64,000 bases of DNA, taken from assembly GCA_016710115.1 (NCBI GenBank), contig JADJLN010000006.1:124001-188000 (forward strand), written 5' to 3'. This document shows, piece after piece, positions 28,601 to 43,600 of this stretch (its first letter is position 1; each line of letters starts with the position of its first letter). The notes beneath the pieces were generated by a model, which saw only the letters and a program-made list of their open reading frames with translations, made no database searches and had not been told where the DNA came from. A program made the position numbers and the translations under genes. The DNA is from Saprospiraceae bacterium (GTDB lineage Bacteria; Bacteroidota; Bacteroidia; Chitinophagales; Saprospiraceae).

Positions 28601-31600
28601 GTCCCTTCAGGAAACTGGGTCTTGAACGGTGATTCTGCAACAGTCGTGCTTTCAGTGGCAGGAGGAGATCTTTCTACAGGAGGACTCACTTCAGGCAACT
28701 CTGTAACTGTCGACATCCAGTTGATGGTCAATACAAATGCCACCCCACAAACAGAAATCACCAACTGGGCGGAAATTTCAGCCGCCACTGATGAAAATGG
28801 AGATGCTGTCATCGATATTGATTCCGACCCGGATGGATTGGATAATAATGACATCTTCCTCCTGGATAATTTTGTGAATGGCAATGGCAAGAACGGAGGT
28901 GATGAAGATGATCATGATCCCGCTTCTGTCACAGTACTCGGATTTGACCTTGCACTCTATAAGGTCCTCGCGCTGGACAGAATGCCAGTGTCGCCGGTGG
29001 TGACCTGGTCAACTTTGACATCTTTATTGTCAATCAGGGCATGATCGATGCAGCCAATGTAACGATCACTGATTATATCCCTGCTGGAATGAGCTTTGTC
29101 GCTCAAGCTGGATGGGTAGACAACTTTAATGGAACCGCTACCGGTACGATTACCGGACCTATTGCTGCAGGTGATTCTGCTGTGATCAGTATCCAATTAG
29201 AAGTCAACAACCCGCTGGTGGCTGGCACATCTCTGGTCAACTGGGCAGAGATCACCTCTGCTACTGATGCAGATGGCAATCCACAGACCGATACGGATTC
29301 TACTCCGGATGATACCAATGATGACACCTATCTGGTCGATAACGATATCAACGGAAACGGCAATAATGGCGAAGATGAAGATGACCATGACCAGGCAACA
29401 GTTGTTGTCAAACCCTTCGACCTTGCTTTATTCAAGAAACTCGCGAATGGCCAGTCCGCCATGGTTGAAGCTGGTGATGATGTCATCTTTACCATTACCC
29501 TGGTCAACCAGGGTGAAGTAACAGCCACGGATATTGAAGTCACTGACTTCGTACCTGCAAACATGACTTTTGCAGCACTTTCCAATCACATCGATTGGAG
29601 TGAAGCTGCTGGTATTGCGACTCGTGTTGTGCCTGGGCCATTGGCTCCTGGTCAATCGACGTCTATTGATATTGTCCTGAATGTAAACAGTCCGCTAGCC
29701 TCCGGTACGGAGATCACCAACTGGGCCGAGATCTCTGATGCCAAGGATACCAATGGTGTCTCTCAGCCGGATATCGACTCTAATCCTGATGCCAACAATA
29801 ATGACCTCTCCCTTGAAGACAATGATATCGATGGAGATGGTAAAAACGGAGGTGATGAGGATGATCACGATCCTGCATCTGTGATCGTTGAGCCATTTGA
29901 CCTCGCGTTGGTCAAGAAACTGGGCAATGGTCAGTCCGCTATGGTCTCTCTCGCGATGTGGTCACCTTTACGATCACGGTCACCAACCGGGACTGATCAA
30001 TGCCGATAACATCGACCGGCTGACTATTACAATCCTGCCCAACTGACACCTGCTGATCCAGATTGGGTCGCTGACGGTGCCGGACGCATCAGCCTCATCA
30101 ACCCACTGGGTCCTCTGGCGGTCGGCGCTTCAACCTCTGTTGACGTCACCTTTACGGTGGCTGCCGCTCTCCCTCGAATACCATCATCGTCAACTGGGCA
30201 GAAATCTCTGCCGCCACCGATGATAATGGCAATCCGCAGGTGGATGTCGACTCCAATCCGGATAATGTCAATGATGACCTCTTCCTGGCCGATAACGACA
30301 TCAACGGAAATGGCAAGCAAGGGGGTGACGAAGATGATCACGACAAAGCTGAACTCATCGTCGATCCTTTCGACCTGGCGTTGTTCAAGACGTTGGGCAT
30401 GAACCAGTCTCCACTGGTCGAAGCCGGTGATAAAGTCACCTTTACCATCCATGTCTCCAACCAGGGGTGCCATCGATGCAGGAATATCCAGATCACCGAT
30501 TATGTCCCCGCCAATATGACTTACGTCCAGGCGGACAACCCACTCTGGAGCCTCATTTCTGGCAATCCTACTCGCACTCTGACGGGTGTAGTTCTCCTGC
30601 CAGGTGAATCGACCTCTGCAGATATCATTCTCACGGTCAATGCCCCTCTGGCGGCAAATACCGTGATCACCAACTGGGCAGAGATCTCTGCCGCTACGGA
30701 TGCCGATGGCAATGCACAAGTGGATATCGACTCCAATCCGGATGCCAACAATGACGATCTGTTCCTCGTGGACAACGATGTCACTGGCAACGGGAAGACC
30801 GGTGGTGACGAAGATGATCACGACCCCGCTTCTGTGACTGTCCAGCCATTTGATCTTGCCTTATACAAGCAGCTGGCCAATGGTCAGTCCGATCAGGTCA
30901 ATCCTGGTGATGATGTCACCTTCACCATTACCGTGGTGAACCAGGGGGCCATCACTGCTGACAATATTGAAATCGTCGATTATGTACCGGCAGGCATGAC
31001 CTTCGATCTGGCCAAGAATGCCGGATGGGCCGCTTCAGGTGCCAACTTTGTCACCACCCTGCCCAATCCGATCCTGCCAGGCAATTCTGCCTCAGTCAAT
31101 GTGGTGCTGACTGTCAACAATCCGTTGGCGGCCAATACCAGCCTGGTCAACTGGGCTGAAATCGCTGCCGCCACCGATGGCGATGGCAATGCTCAGGTCG
31201 ATATCGACTCCAATCCGGATGAATCCAACGACGACCTCTTCCTGGTCGACGATGACATCACCGGCAATGGTAAGCAAGGTGGTGATGAAGATGATCACGA
31301 TCAAGCGACCGTTGTCGTACAGCCATTTGACCTCGCGCTCTTCAAGAATTTAGCCAATGGTCAGTCCTATATGGTCGAGCCAGGTGATGATGTCACCTTC
31401 ACCATCACCGTGGTAAACCAGGGTGCCATCACCGCTACTGACATTGAAATCACAGACTATATTCCATCCAACATGACCTTCGCCACAGGAAACCATGTGG
31501 ACTGGTCCGCTGCTGCCGGCAAGGCAACACGCACCATCCTGGCCCTCTGGCTTCAGGTCAATCAACTTCGATCGACATTATCCTCAATGTCAACAGCCCG

Positions 31601-34600
31601 CTGACCTCCGGTACGGAGATCACCAACTGGGCCGAGATCTCCGATGCCAAGGATACCAATGGTGTCTCTCAGCCGGATATCGACTCTAATCCTGATGCCG
31701 CCAATGATGACCTCTTCTCGAGGACAACTACATCGATGGCGATGGTAAAAATGGTGGTGATGAGGATGATCATGATCCTGCCTCTGTAATCGTCGAGCCA
31801 TTTGACCTCGCGTTGGTCAAGAAACTGGCCAATAGTCAGTCCGCTATGGTCTCTCCTGGCGATGTGGTCACCTTTACGATCACGGTCACCAACCAGGGAC
31901 TGATCAATGCCGATAACATCGACCTGGCTGACTATTACAATCCTGCCCAACTGACACCTGCTGATCCAGATTGGGTCGCTGACGGTGCCGGACGCATCAG
32001 CCTCATCAACCCACTGGGTCCTCTGGCTGTCGGCGCTTCAACCTCTGTTGACGTCACCTTTACGGTGGCTGCCGCTCTCCCTGCAAATACCATTATCGTC
32101 AACTGGGCAGAAATCTCTGCCGCCACGGACGATAATGGCAATCCACAAGTGGATGTCGACTCCAACCGGATAATGTCAATGATGACCTCTTCCGGCCGAT
32201 AACGACATCAACGGAAATGGCAAGCAAGGGGGTGACGAAGATGATCACGACAAAGCTGAACTCATCGTCGATCCTTTCGACCTGGCGTTGTTCAAGACGT
32301 TGGGCATGAACCAGTCTCCACTGGTCGAAGCCGGTGATAAAGTCACCTTTACCATCCATGTCTCCAACCAGGGTGCCATCGATGCAGGGAATATCGAGAT
32401 CACCGATTATGTCCCTGCCAATATGACTTACGTCCAGGCGGACAACCCACTCTGGAGCCTCATTTCTGGCAATCCTACTCGCACTCTGACGGGTGTAGTT
32501 CTCCTGCCAGGTGAATCGACCTCTGCAGATATCATTCTCACGGTCAATGCCCCTCTGGCGGCAAATACCGTGATCACCAACTGGGCAGAGATCTCTGCCG
32601 CTACGGATGCCGATGGCAATGCACAAGTGGATATCGACTCCAATCCGGATGCCAACAATGACGATCTGTTCCTCGTGGAAAACGATGTCACTGGCAACGG
32701 GAAGACCGGGGGTGACGAAGATGATCACGACCCGCTTCTGTGACTGTCCAGCCATTTGATCTTGCCTTATACAAGCAGCTGGCCAATGGTCAGTCCGACC
32801 AGGTCAATCCTGGTGATGATGTCACCTTCACCATTACCGTGGTGAAACCAGGGGCCATCACTGCTGACAATATTGAAATCGTCGATTATGTACCGGCAGG
32901 CATGACCTTCGATCTGGCCAAGAATGCCGGATGGGCCGCTTCAGGTGCCAACTTTGTCACCACCCTGCCCAATCCGATCCTGCCAGGCAACTCCGCCTCT
33001 GCCAATGTGGTCCTGACTGTCAACAATCCGTTGGCGGCCAATACCAGCCTGGTGAACTGGGCCGAAATTGCAGGCGCCACCGATGGTGATGGCAATCCGC
33101 AGGTCGATATCGACTCCAATCCGGATGAATCCAACGACGACCTCTTCCTGGTCGACGATGACATCACCGGCAATGGTAAGCAAGGTGGTGATGAAGATGA
33201 TCACGATCAAGCGACCGTTGTCGTACAGCCATTTGACCTCGCGCTCTTCAAGAAGTTAGCCAATGGTCAGTCCTATATGGTCGAACCAGGTGATGATGTC
33301 ACCTTCACCATCACCGTGGTGAACCAGGGTGCCATCACCGCTACTGACATTGAAATCACAGACTATATTCCATCCAACATGACCTTCGCCACAGGAAACC
33401 ATGTGGACTGGTCCGCTGCTGCCGGCAAGGCAACACGCACCATCCCTGGCCCTCTGGCTTCAGGTCAATCAACTTCGATCGACATTATCCTCAATGTCAA
33501 CAGTCCGCTGGCCTCCGGTACGGAGATCACCAACTGGGCCGAGATCTCCGATGCCAAGGATATTCATGGTGTCTCTCAGCCAGATATTGACTCCGATCCG
33601 GATGCTGCCAATGATGACCTCTTCCTCGAGGACAACTACATCGATGGCGATGGTAAAAATGGTGGTGATGAGGATGATCACGATCCTGCCTCTGTAATCG
33701 TCGAGCCATTTGACCTCGCGTTGGTCAAGAAACTGGCCAATGGTCAGTCCGCTCTGGTCGCTGCTGGCGATAAAGTCACCTTTACGATAACAGTTACCAA
33801 CCAGGGAGCGATCACAGCAGGGAATATTTTGCTGGCTGATTATGTACCTGGCAATATGACCTTTGATTTACTAGATAACCCTGGATGGGCACTCACTGGA
33901 TCAACGGCAACATATCCGATGCCGGGCACAGTAGCTCCAGGTAATTCGATCTCCGCGAATGTGGTCCTTACTGTGAATAGTCCGATTGCGGCAAATACAG
34001 TCATCACCAACTGGGCGGAAATCGCTGCTGCTACCGACGAAGCAGGTAATGCTCAGGTCGACATTGACTCCGATCCGGATCAATCGAACAATGACCTTTT
34101 CCTTGTTGATAATGATATCAACGGCGATGGTAAGAATGGCGGTGATGAGGATGATCATGACCCTGCATCAGTGACCGTACTGCCATTTGACCTGGCTCTA
34201 TACAAGACACTGGGTACTGGTCAAAGTAGTCAGGTGAAACCTGGTGACACGGTGACATTTACAATTACCGTCATAAACCAGGGATTGGTAGCCGCTGCGA
34301 ATATCCAGGTGGTGGACTATGTCCCATCGGATATGACCTTTGATATTGCGGATAACCCTACATGGAATACCAATGGCAATAAGCCATTTACCTCTCTGGG
34401 TGTGACCTTGAACGCTGGTGAAAGTACAACTACGGATATCGTACTGACCGTCAATGCACCATTGGCCGCCAATACCGTCATCCGCAACTGGGCCGAGATC
34501 GGGGCAGCCACTGATGAATTTGGCAATCCGCAGGTCGACATCGATTCCAAGCCGGACTTCAACAATGATGACCTCTTCCTGGAGGACAACTATATCGATG

Positions 34601-37600
34601 GTAACGGCAAGAATGGTGGCGATGAAGATGACCATGATCCTGCTGAAGTAGTGATCGAGCCGTTTGACCTTGCTCTGGTCAAGCAATTGGCCGCAGGCCA
34701 AGCCCTCCAGGTAGCCCCTGGTGATCTGGTCACCTTTACGATCACCGTAACCAACCAGGGATTGATCCCAGCTGATAATATACAGCTGACAGATTACATT
34801 CCGTCCAACCTGATCTATGAGCAGGTTCAGAATCCACTCTGGGCAGCTTCAGGCGCGATAGCGACAACCACCATCTTTGGTGTGCTGAATCCTGGTCAAA
34901 GTGTGTCCAGGAATATCTCCTTGCGTGTGGCCAGTCCATTGCCTGCAAATACGGAGATCACCAACTGGCGGAAATCTCGTCTGCTACAGACGAAAATGGT
35001 AACCCGCAAATCGATATTGATTCGAATCCCGATGGCGTCAATGATGACAAGTTCCTGACAGACGACTATATCGATGGCGATGGGAAGAATGGTGGTGACG
35101 AAGATGATCATGATAAAGCGATCATACTCACCAAGATCTTTGACCTTGCTCTGGACAAAGTACTGAGCCCTGGCCAATCTGCTGATGTAGAACCAGGTGA
35201 CAAAGTATCCTTCACCCTGCGTGTCTACAACCAGGGTATGGTGGAAGCCAGCAATATCGAACTGACGGATTATGTCCCAACGGGTATGACCTATGTTCAG
35301 GCGGACAACCCGAATTGGTCACTCGTGGGTGGAAAACCGACAACCACGATCACTTCGATCCTCGCTCCTGGTAATCTGGTCTCACGGACAATCATCCTGA
35401 CGGTCAATAATCCTCTTCCTGCAGGCAATTCGCTTCAGAACTGGGCAGAAATTTCTGCAGCTACTGATGGCGATGGCGATGCACAAGAAGATATCGACTC
35501 GAATCCGGATGCGGTCAATGACGATACATATGTCACGGATAATGACATCTACGGTAACGGAAAAGCGAACGAAGATGAAGATGATCATGACCAGGAAACG
35601 GTCCATGTGAAACGCTTTGACCTGGCCTTGACCAAGACCCTAGATCCGGCACAGAGCCCAGAGGTCATCCCGGCATGAATGTCAACTTGACATCGTAGTC
35701 TATAACCAGGGTGAATATGACGCCTATGATGTAACGATCACAGATTATCTGCCAGTGAACCTCAAATTCAATGCGGCAGACAATGCAGGTTGGTCACTCG
35801 TCGGCGGCAAGCCAACGTATACGATTGCCGGACCAATAGCACCAGGCAACTCAGTAAATATTCCTATCGTCCTGATGGCCGATGCACCGATCCTGGGGAA
35901 CACCCAGGTTATCAACAAGGCGGAGATCTCAGACGCAAAGGATGATGATGGTGTTTCACAAATCGACGACGACTCGACACCGGACACCATCGATGATGAC
36001 CTGGTCCTCCAGGACAATGAGATCAGCGGTGATGGTAAGGCTGGTGAAGATGAAGACGATCACGACCCGGCTACAATCACGATCAAGATCTTTGACCTGG
36101 CCTTGTATAAGAAGCTGGCACCATTCGAAGATATGATCGTCGAACCAGGCGATGTGGTGACATTCAACATCTTCGTGGTCAACCAGGGGATGATCAATGC
36201 CGACAATATTGAAGTGACGGATTATATCCCTGTGGGTATGCAGCTCATGGACCCAAGCTGGGTTCAGGTCGGACAACTGGCGACTAAGACACTGACTGCT
36301 GGCGTTGAATTGCCTGCAAACGGACTTGCTCCAGGCCAGACAACCATGGTACCCATCATGCTGAAGGTGCCGAATCCACTAGCTGAAGGAACCCGTCTGG
36401 ATAACTGGGCAGAGATCTCCGGATCCACAGATGAGGCCGGTTACCCGATGGTGGACTATGACTCTGACATGGATCAAACCAATGATGACACCTTCCTGAT
36501 CGATGATTACATCGGCGGAGATGCCAAACATAAAGGTGATGATGAAGATGATCATGACCGCGCTTATGTGATGTATAGGGTCTTTGACCTGGCGTTGCGT
36601 AAGACAGTTGTGAATGATTGCCCTGTCATGCCTGGCGATACCATAGAATACCGGATCACCATCTTCAACCAGGGAACCGAAATGGTCACAGACATTGTGA
36701 TCGTGGACACTGTTGCCGGAGGTGTGATCTTTGATAAGAATATCCAACTGTACGGTTGGGAGAAGGATGGCTCCAACTTCCGAGTCACCTATACGATCGA
36801 CGAATTGATCGCTTCTGGTGATTCACTGTCAGTCTCCTGTTCTATATCATTAAACCAGGCTGTCATGAATTGACAGATCTGATCAATATGGCCGAAATCC
36901 GCTCCTTCCGGGATATGGGAGGTAAGATCCGAGACAATGAGGACATTGATTCTTCACCTGATCGGAACTTCTCCAATGACCTGGTCGTGGATGACATCAT
37001 CGACAATGATGGTAGTCTGGATGAAGACGACCACGATATTCAGATGCCACCGGTCTTTGACCTGGCGATCCGCAAGATCGCATTGGTCAACCTGCCAGTA
37101 GTTATCGGCCAGGATGTGGCTTATGAAATGACCGTTTTCAATCAAGGCAATATTGCTGCTTACGATATTTCACTGAAGGAATTCTTACCTGTCGGCTTTG
37201 AGCTGAGTCCATTGGACGCTTCCGGCTGGACAGATCTGGGAGGTGCGATGTTGAGCAATACAATTGCCGGCCCATTGCAACCCGATGATTCGACGAAGAT
37301 TCAGGTGCTGTTGCGTGTCAATGAATTGGCACATACCGGTAATCTGACGAACTGTGTAGAAATCCAGGGTGCATTTGATGTCAATGGCAAGGATATGACG
37401 CCATTTGATTTCGACAGCACACCGGACATGAATCCATTGAATGACAACCTGGTCGACAATGAGATTGATGAATGTGCGACTGTCGATGAAGATGACAATG
37501 ATAAGGCAACAGTTGAACTGTTTGATCTTGCCCTTCGGAAGACACCATATGAGCGCCAGCGCGTACAGTGGGGTGATGATGTGACCTTTACGATCACCGT

Positions 37601-40600
37601 CTTCAACCAGAGTCCATTGTTGAGTGCCCAGGATATCGCCCTGGGGGATTACCTGCCAACAGGTTTCTCTTTGAGCCCGAACGATGTTAACGGATGGGTC
37701 AATAGTGTGGCTGGACAGATCACCAATACGATTGCAGGACCAATTGCTGCTGGTGATTCCATGAAAATGGATGTAACGCTACGTGTGAACGTAGGTGCGC
37801 CAGGTGGTAACACCGACAACTTTGCGGAGATCACTCAGGCCTTTGACACCAATGGCCGTGATCTGACGAACTACGACTTTGACTCCACTCCGGACAATGA
37901 GAATACTGATGTGACTGTCGATAATGAAATCGATGAGCATGATCAGGGTGTTCAGGATGAGGATGACCATGATCTGGCACCGATCTTTGTAGAGATCTTC
38001 GATCTTGCCTTGCGCAAGACGACCGACCAGGTCGAACCTGTCCTCTATGGCCAGGATGTCACCTTCACCATTACGGTCTTTAACCAGGGCAATGTACCTG
38101 CTACAGACATTGAATTGCGTGATTACCTGCCAAGTGGCTTCAAGATGAAGCCAGTGAATCTAGGTAATTGGACCATGAACGCCAGTACGCTGGGTTATTA
38201 CAAAATCAATGGACCTCTCGCTCCTGGTGATTCGACCAAGGTGGACATCATCCTGACTGTTCAGGAGGAAGCGTCTCCATTCGGTCTGTCCAACAGAGCG
38301 GAGATCGTGAAAGCGAAGAATGAGCTCGGTCAGGATCGTACGGGTGATGACATTGATTCCTACAATGACAGTAATCCGAACAATGATATCCTGATTGATG
38401 ATGTCATTGACCAGCAAGCCAAGCTGAACCCTGGCGACGAAGAAGATGACCATGATGTGGCCACTGTACAAATGTTTGATCTTGCACTGCGCAAGAGCAC
38501 TCCTGTCAAGAAGCCAGTCACAGTTGGTGACGATATCCTCTTCACCATCGAGGTCTTCAACCAGGGAACGGTCACCGCTCAAAATGTGACCATCGTAGAC
38601 TATATCCCTGCAGGATTCATCCTCAGCCCGCTGGAAGCGGATTGGACGGATAATGGAAACGGTACGGTATCTGGCCTGATGGCGGGACCAATCGTTTCCT
38701 ACGAATCCGATACTTTGGATATCATCTTGCGGGTTGCACCGAATGCTACGGCCGGGTTCTTCACGAACTTTGCCGAGATCACGGGTGCCCAGGATGACCA
38801 GGGGAATGACCGTACAGATTTCGATGTGGACTCCACACCGGATGATGACAATACGAATGACGAATATGTCGACGATGAGATCAATGATGCGGGTGACTTT
38901 GACCAGGACGATCATGATGGTGCTACTGTTGAAGTAGAGATCATCGATCTGGCTCTGCGTAAAGTAACCCAGTTCAAGGATTGGGCACCTGTCCAGATCG
39001 GTCAGGATGTGTCCTTCGCCATTGAGATCTTCAACCAGGGATCAGTGACCATGTCCGATATCGAGGTCGTGGATTACATCCCTGCCGGATTCGAACTGAG
39101 TCCTACTGATGGCAACAACTGGACTGTTGTGGGCAGCAATGCATACAATACGATTCCTGGACCACTGACCAGCGGACAGAAACTGTCCATCGGGATTGTC
39201 CTGCGTGTTACTGCAGCCGCCAATGCGACTAATTTGGTCAATGGTGCTGAGATTATCGGTGCCAAGGATCCGAATGGTGATCAGCGTGCCGATGATGATC
39301 GGGATAGCCAACCGGATGAAGATCCGGGTAACGATGCCCTGGTCGACGATGAGATCCTGCAGACACCGCCGGTGGATGAAGATGACCATGATGTGGAAGG
39401 CATCCCTGTATTTGATCTGGCATTGCGCAAGGTGGCTGATTTCACTGGCAAGGTGACTGTCGGAGATGACATTGACTTTACCATTACGGTCTTCAATCAG
39501 GGAACTGTTGAAGCGAATCAGATCACGCTGGTGGTCTAACGGTGTTCAGGCAACCAACCTCATCGCAGGACCACTCGCTCCAGGTGACTCCGTGAAGATT
39601 CCGATCACCTTGCGTGTACTGCCTTCAGCAGTTGCTGGAATTGCATACAACCGTTCAGAAATCACAGGTGCTGTAGATGACCTGGGTGATGATATGACGG
39701 ATAAGGACCTTGACAGTAAGCCGGACAACCTGGCAGACAATGACAATGTCAAGGACAATGTGATCAACGAAAATGGTCAGGGATTAAATGATGAAGACGA
39801 TCATGACTTGGCTCCATTTGAGATAGAGATTATCGATATTGCCTTGCGCAAGATCCTGGATAAGGCCAACATGACCTTCCCGGTCAATGTGGGTGATGAC
39901 GTGATCTTCGAAATCGAGGTATTCAACCAGGGCTCTACTGTACTGAAGAACATCACCTTGATGGATCATTATCCTCCAGGCTTTGGGCTCAGTGTCAATG
40001 ATGGCAATGGCTGGACAGACAACGGAAATGGAACAGCCTCACTGGCCTTCCCATTCACTCTGTCTGCTGGTACATCTGCTACCGTCGGCGTGGTTCTGAC
40101 CTTGGAGAAAAAAGTCGTTCTGGGCGAAATCCCCAACACGGCTGAAGTGACCTCGATGCAAGATGGCAACGGTGTAGACCGTAGCGATGATGATCGCGAT
40201 AGCACAGCCAGATGAGGATAAGGACAATGACAATCTGGTCGATGATGAGATCTTCTCAGGAGGTGATCCGGATGAAGATGACCATGATGTAGCCACCGTA
40301 TTTGTCGATGGATTTGACCTGGCATTGATCAAGAAAGTTGCCGATGCGCAGACGTATCCAATCAAACCTGGATCACCTGTCCTCTTCCAGGTGACGGTGT
40401 TCAACCAGGGCACATACGACGCCTTTGATGTCCAGGTTACAGATTATGTACCTGCTGGCTTGACGGTGACAGATGCCGCATGGATCCAGGTTGGTGACAA
40501 AGCTACTTTGATCAATCCCGTCTTTGTGACGGCTGGTCAAAGCCTGGTCATCGATCTCCAAACCCAGGTAGAGGCTGACTTTATGGGCTTCGACTTGGTG

Positions 40601-43600
40601 AACCTAGCGGAGATCTCGTATGCAGATGATGATAATGACCCACTAAATGGTCAGCCTGTCGATATCGACTCTTCACCAGATGATGATGCCGGAGACGACA
40701 TTATTGGAGGAGATGACATCACCGATGGCACCAATGATGATGAAGATGATCATGATCTGGCACCTATCGAAATAGATCAGGACTTCGACCTGGCGTTGTA
40801 TAAGGTATTGGCCAAAGGCCAGGATGCTTATGTGGAAAAGGGAGACACCGTCCGTTTCACGATCTATGCCATCAACCAGGGCACCTTAAATGCCTATGAT
40901 GTCAAGGTGAAGGATTATGTGCCTGCAGGATTGATCTATAAGACCGATTGCAATACGGCCTTACAGACCTCCAACCCTTATAACTGGGCTTCTGATTCGA
41001 CCTATACTATCCCGGGACCATTGGCTCCTGGTGATTCAACTGCAATAGATATCTTCCTGGTTGTTGATCAGAATACTTCATTGAAGAAGTTCATCAACAA
41101 TGCGGAGATCATTTATGCGGATAACGATCAGGATTCGAATACTCCACCTTTAGACGATGAAGATTCTACGCTGGATGATGATCCGGATAACGACATCTTC
41201 GGTGGAGACAATATCACGGACAACACCAATAATGACGAGGATGATCATGATATGGCGATGATTTCGCTGATCCCGGCCGATCCTTGCATGCTGGTGCTGA
41301 AGGAGGTACCTGCCGATGTCACGATCGAATGTGATGCTGTAGGTCAACTGACCGATCCGGTTTACGTCGTCTCAAAGGGAGATTGTTGTGAGCCGATCGA
41401 GTTGACCCTCGCCACCCAGACTGTCCAGCAGAGTCAGTGCCCTGAGAGCTATATTCTCATCCGCACATGGACTGCCAAGGATCAATGTGGTGAAGAGATT
41501 ACACAGTCTCAAACCGTCACGGTCAAGGATACGAAAGCACCTGTCTTCACAGCTATACCCGCCAACCTGACGGTGGAATGTGATGCTGTGCCAGCTGCAC
41601 CGGTCATCGGAGTGGATGTCAAAGCAAAGGATAACTGTGATACTGATGTATCCATTACCATTGCGGAGACCACACTTCCTGGCCAGTGCAAAGACAGCTA
41701 CACAATACAGCGGATATGGAAGGCTACCGACAACTGTGGCAATACGGCAACCATTCAGCAGATAGTCACTGTCCGGGATACACAGAAGCCATTCTTTGTG
41801 TCTCTACCACCTGATCTGACTCTGGATTGTGGTGTGCCTCCGCCGACTCCGGTCACTCCGGAAGCTGCAGACCATTGCGATCAGGATGTTGCCGTAACCT
41901 TCACGGAAACTATCACCGGTGCTGGAAATTGTGTTTCCGAACCGGCAGTTACCCGTCAATGGGTTGCCACTGACAACTGTGGCAATACAGCCGTCTATGT
42001 GCAAAAGATCTATATCAACGACAATACAGCTCCTGTATTTATCGGCACCCTGCGGATGTCACCGTTGATTGCGACAAAATACCTGCAATCTGGACAGCCG
42101 TAACTAACGATGCATGCGACAAGGATGTCAGTGTAGCCTTCAGTGAGCAGTTTGTCCCAGGCAATTGCCCGGGTAACTACAGCCTGATCCGTCGCTGGGT
42201 CGCCACGGATGATTGTGGCAACTCATCGACTGCTGAACAACACATTACAGCACGCGATACAAAAGCACCTGTGATCACCTTTACCCATCCCGAATTAGTC
42301 GGTCTGGCTCCTGGTGACACATTGAAGTACCATTTGACAATGCAACCATCTTCGAAATCGATGATGCAACTGTTGTTGACAATTGTGATCTCAATCCTGA
42401 GGTCAACTTAAGTGACTTCCTCATCAAGGAAGACGGATGCAAGAAGCTGCTCTACTGTGAGTGGGTTGCTGTCGATCATTGTGGAAACAAGAGTACCAAA
42501 GGCTTCTATATGCTGGTCGGTGACTTGTACCCTCCTGTGATCAGCGGTGTCCCTGCGGACGTGACTGTGAATTGCGATGCGACATTACCTTCAGTCGGAT
42601 CACCGACTGCCAGTGATGATTGTGATCCAAGTCCAAAACTGTCCCTGCAGGAAACAACTCTGCCGGGTGCTTGTCCTCAAGCATACACACTGGTGCGTAC
42701 CTGGACGGCGATGGATCTCTGTGGCAACGTAACCACCCGGAGCCAGAAGGTATCCGTTGTGGATAACAAAGCACCAACCTTCACAGCCAATAACCCGCTA
42801 CTCACGGGTAAGAAGAGTGGTGATGTGATCAAAGTGAATTGCAACAATGAACCCATCCTGGTGGCTGGAGACATGAAGGCATCGGATTCATGCGATCCAA
42901 ACCCACTGGTAACAATCACTTCGAAATTCGTGAATGGCAACTGCCTGAGCGATGGATACTATAAGCGGGTGACTTACACCTGGACGGCGAAGGATGCTTG
43001 CGGAAACTCCGCTTCCTTTGTCATCTATATCGATGTAAGTGATACAGAGAAACCTGTGTTTACTTTTGTCCCTGCGAATGTGACCATCCATTGCACAGAT
43101 CCTGAGCCAACGTCAGAGGCAACTGCCAGTGATGCTTGTGATAAGGATCTGACCATGACGGTTTCCAGTTCGATCAGTCAGCAGCCTTGTGGCTACCTGA
43201 TCTATCGTACCTGGACCGCTACAGATGATTGTGGAAATAAAGCCACAGCCACTCAGGTAGTCACCGTTACGGATAATCAGCCTCCGGTCATTATTGGTGT
43301 GCCTGCAGATATTACAGCTGATTGTGATCAACTGCCTGTACCACCAAATAATGTCAAGGCTACGGATGATTGTGATCCGAATCCGAAGCTGACATATAGT
43401 GAGGAAGTGCCACAGGGCGGATGCTTCGGTAGCTACACGATGATCCGCAAGTGGACAGCGACAGACAAGTGTGGCAATGTCTCGACCAAAACACAAAAAG
43501 TGACAGTCGTAGACAACGAAGCACCTGTCTTCACAAAGATCCCTGCCGATGCCACCATTTCCTGTGAACAGATGGTTCCGGGCGTTGGTCAGGCTAAGCT

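Noticed and set aside
29041..40215. The open segments of the 20.5-kb region as separate genes
   Set aside because: They begin and end in mid-repeat, overlap or abut, and lack leaders and signal peptides; the repeat sequence continues across each junction in another frame.
27844..40561. Many open frames of 60-260 codons on the minus strand across the repeat region, for example 30027-30821 and 38160-38915
   Set aside because: They are antisense images of the repeats, recur with the same period as the plus-strand units, and have Val/Ile/Asp-rich sequence made by reverse reading of the Asp-rich segments. No signal, promoter or family-like motif.
26456..41265. CRISPR array or satellite repeat
   Set aside because: The period is about 450-480 bases and the repeats are coding, with diverged DNA but conserved protein sequence.
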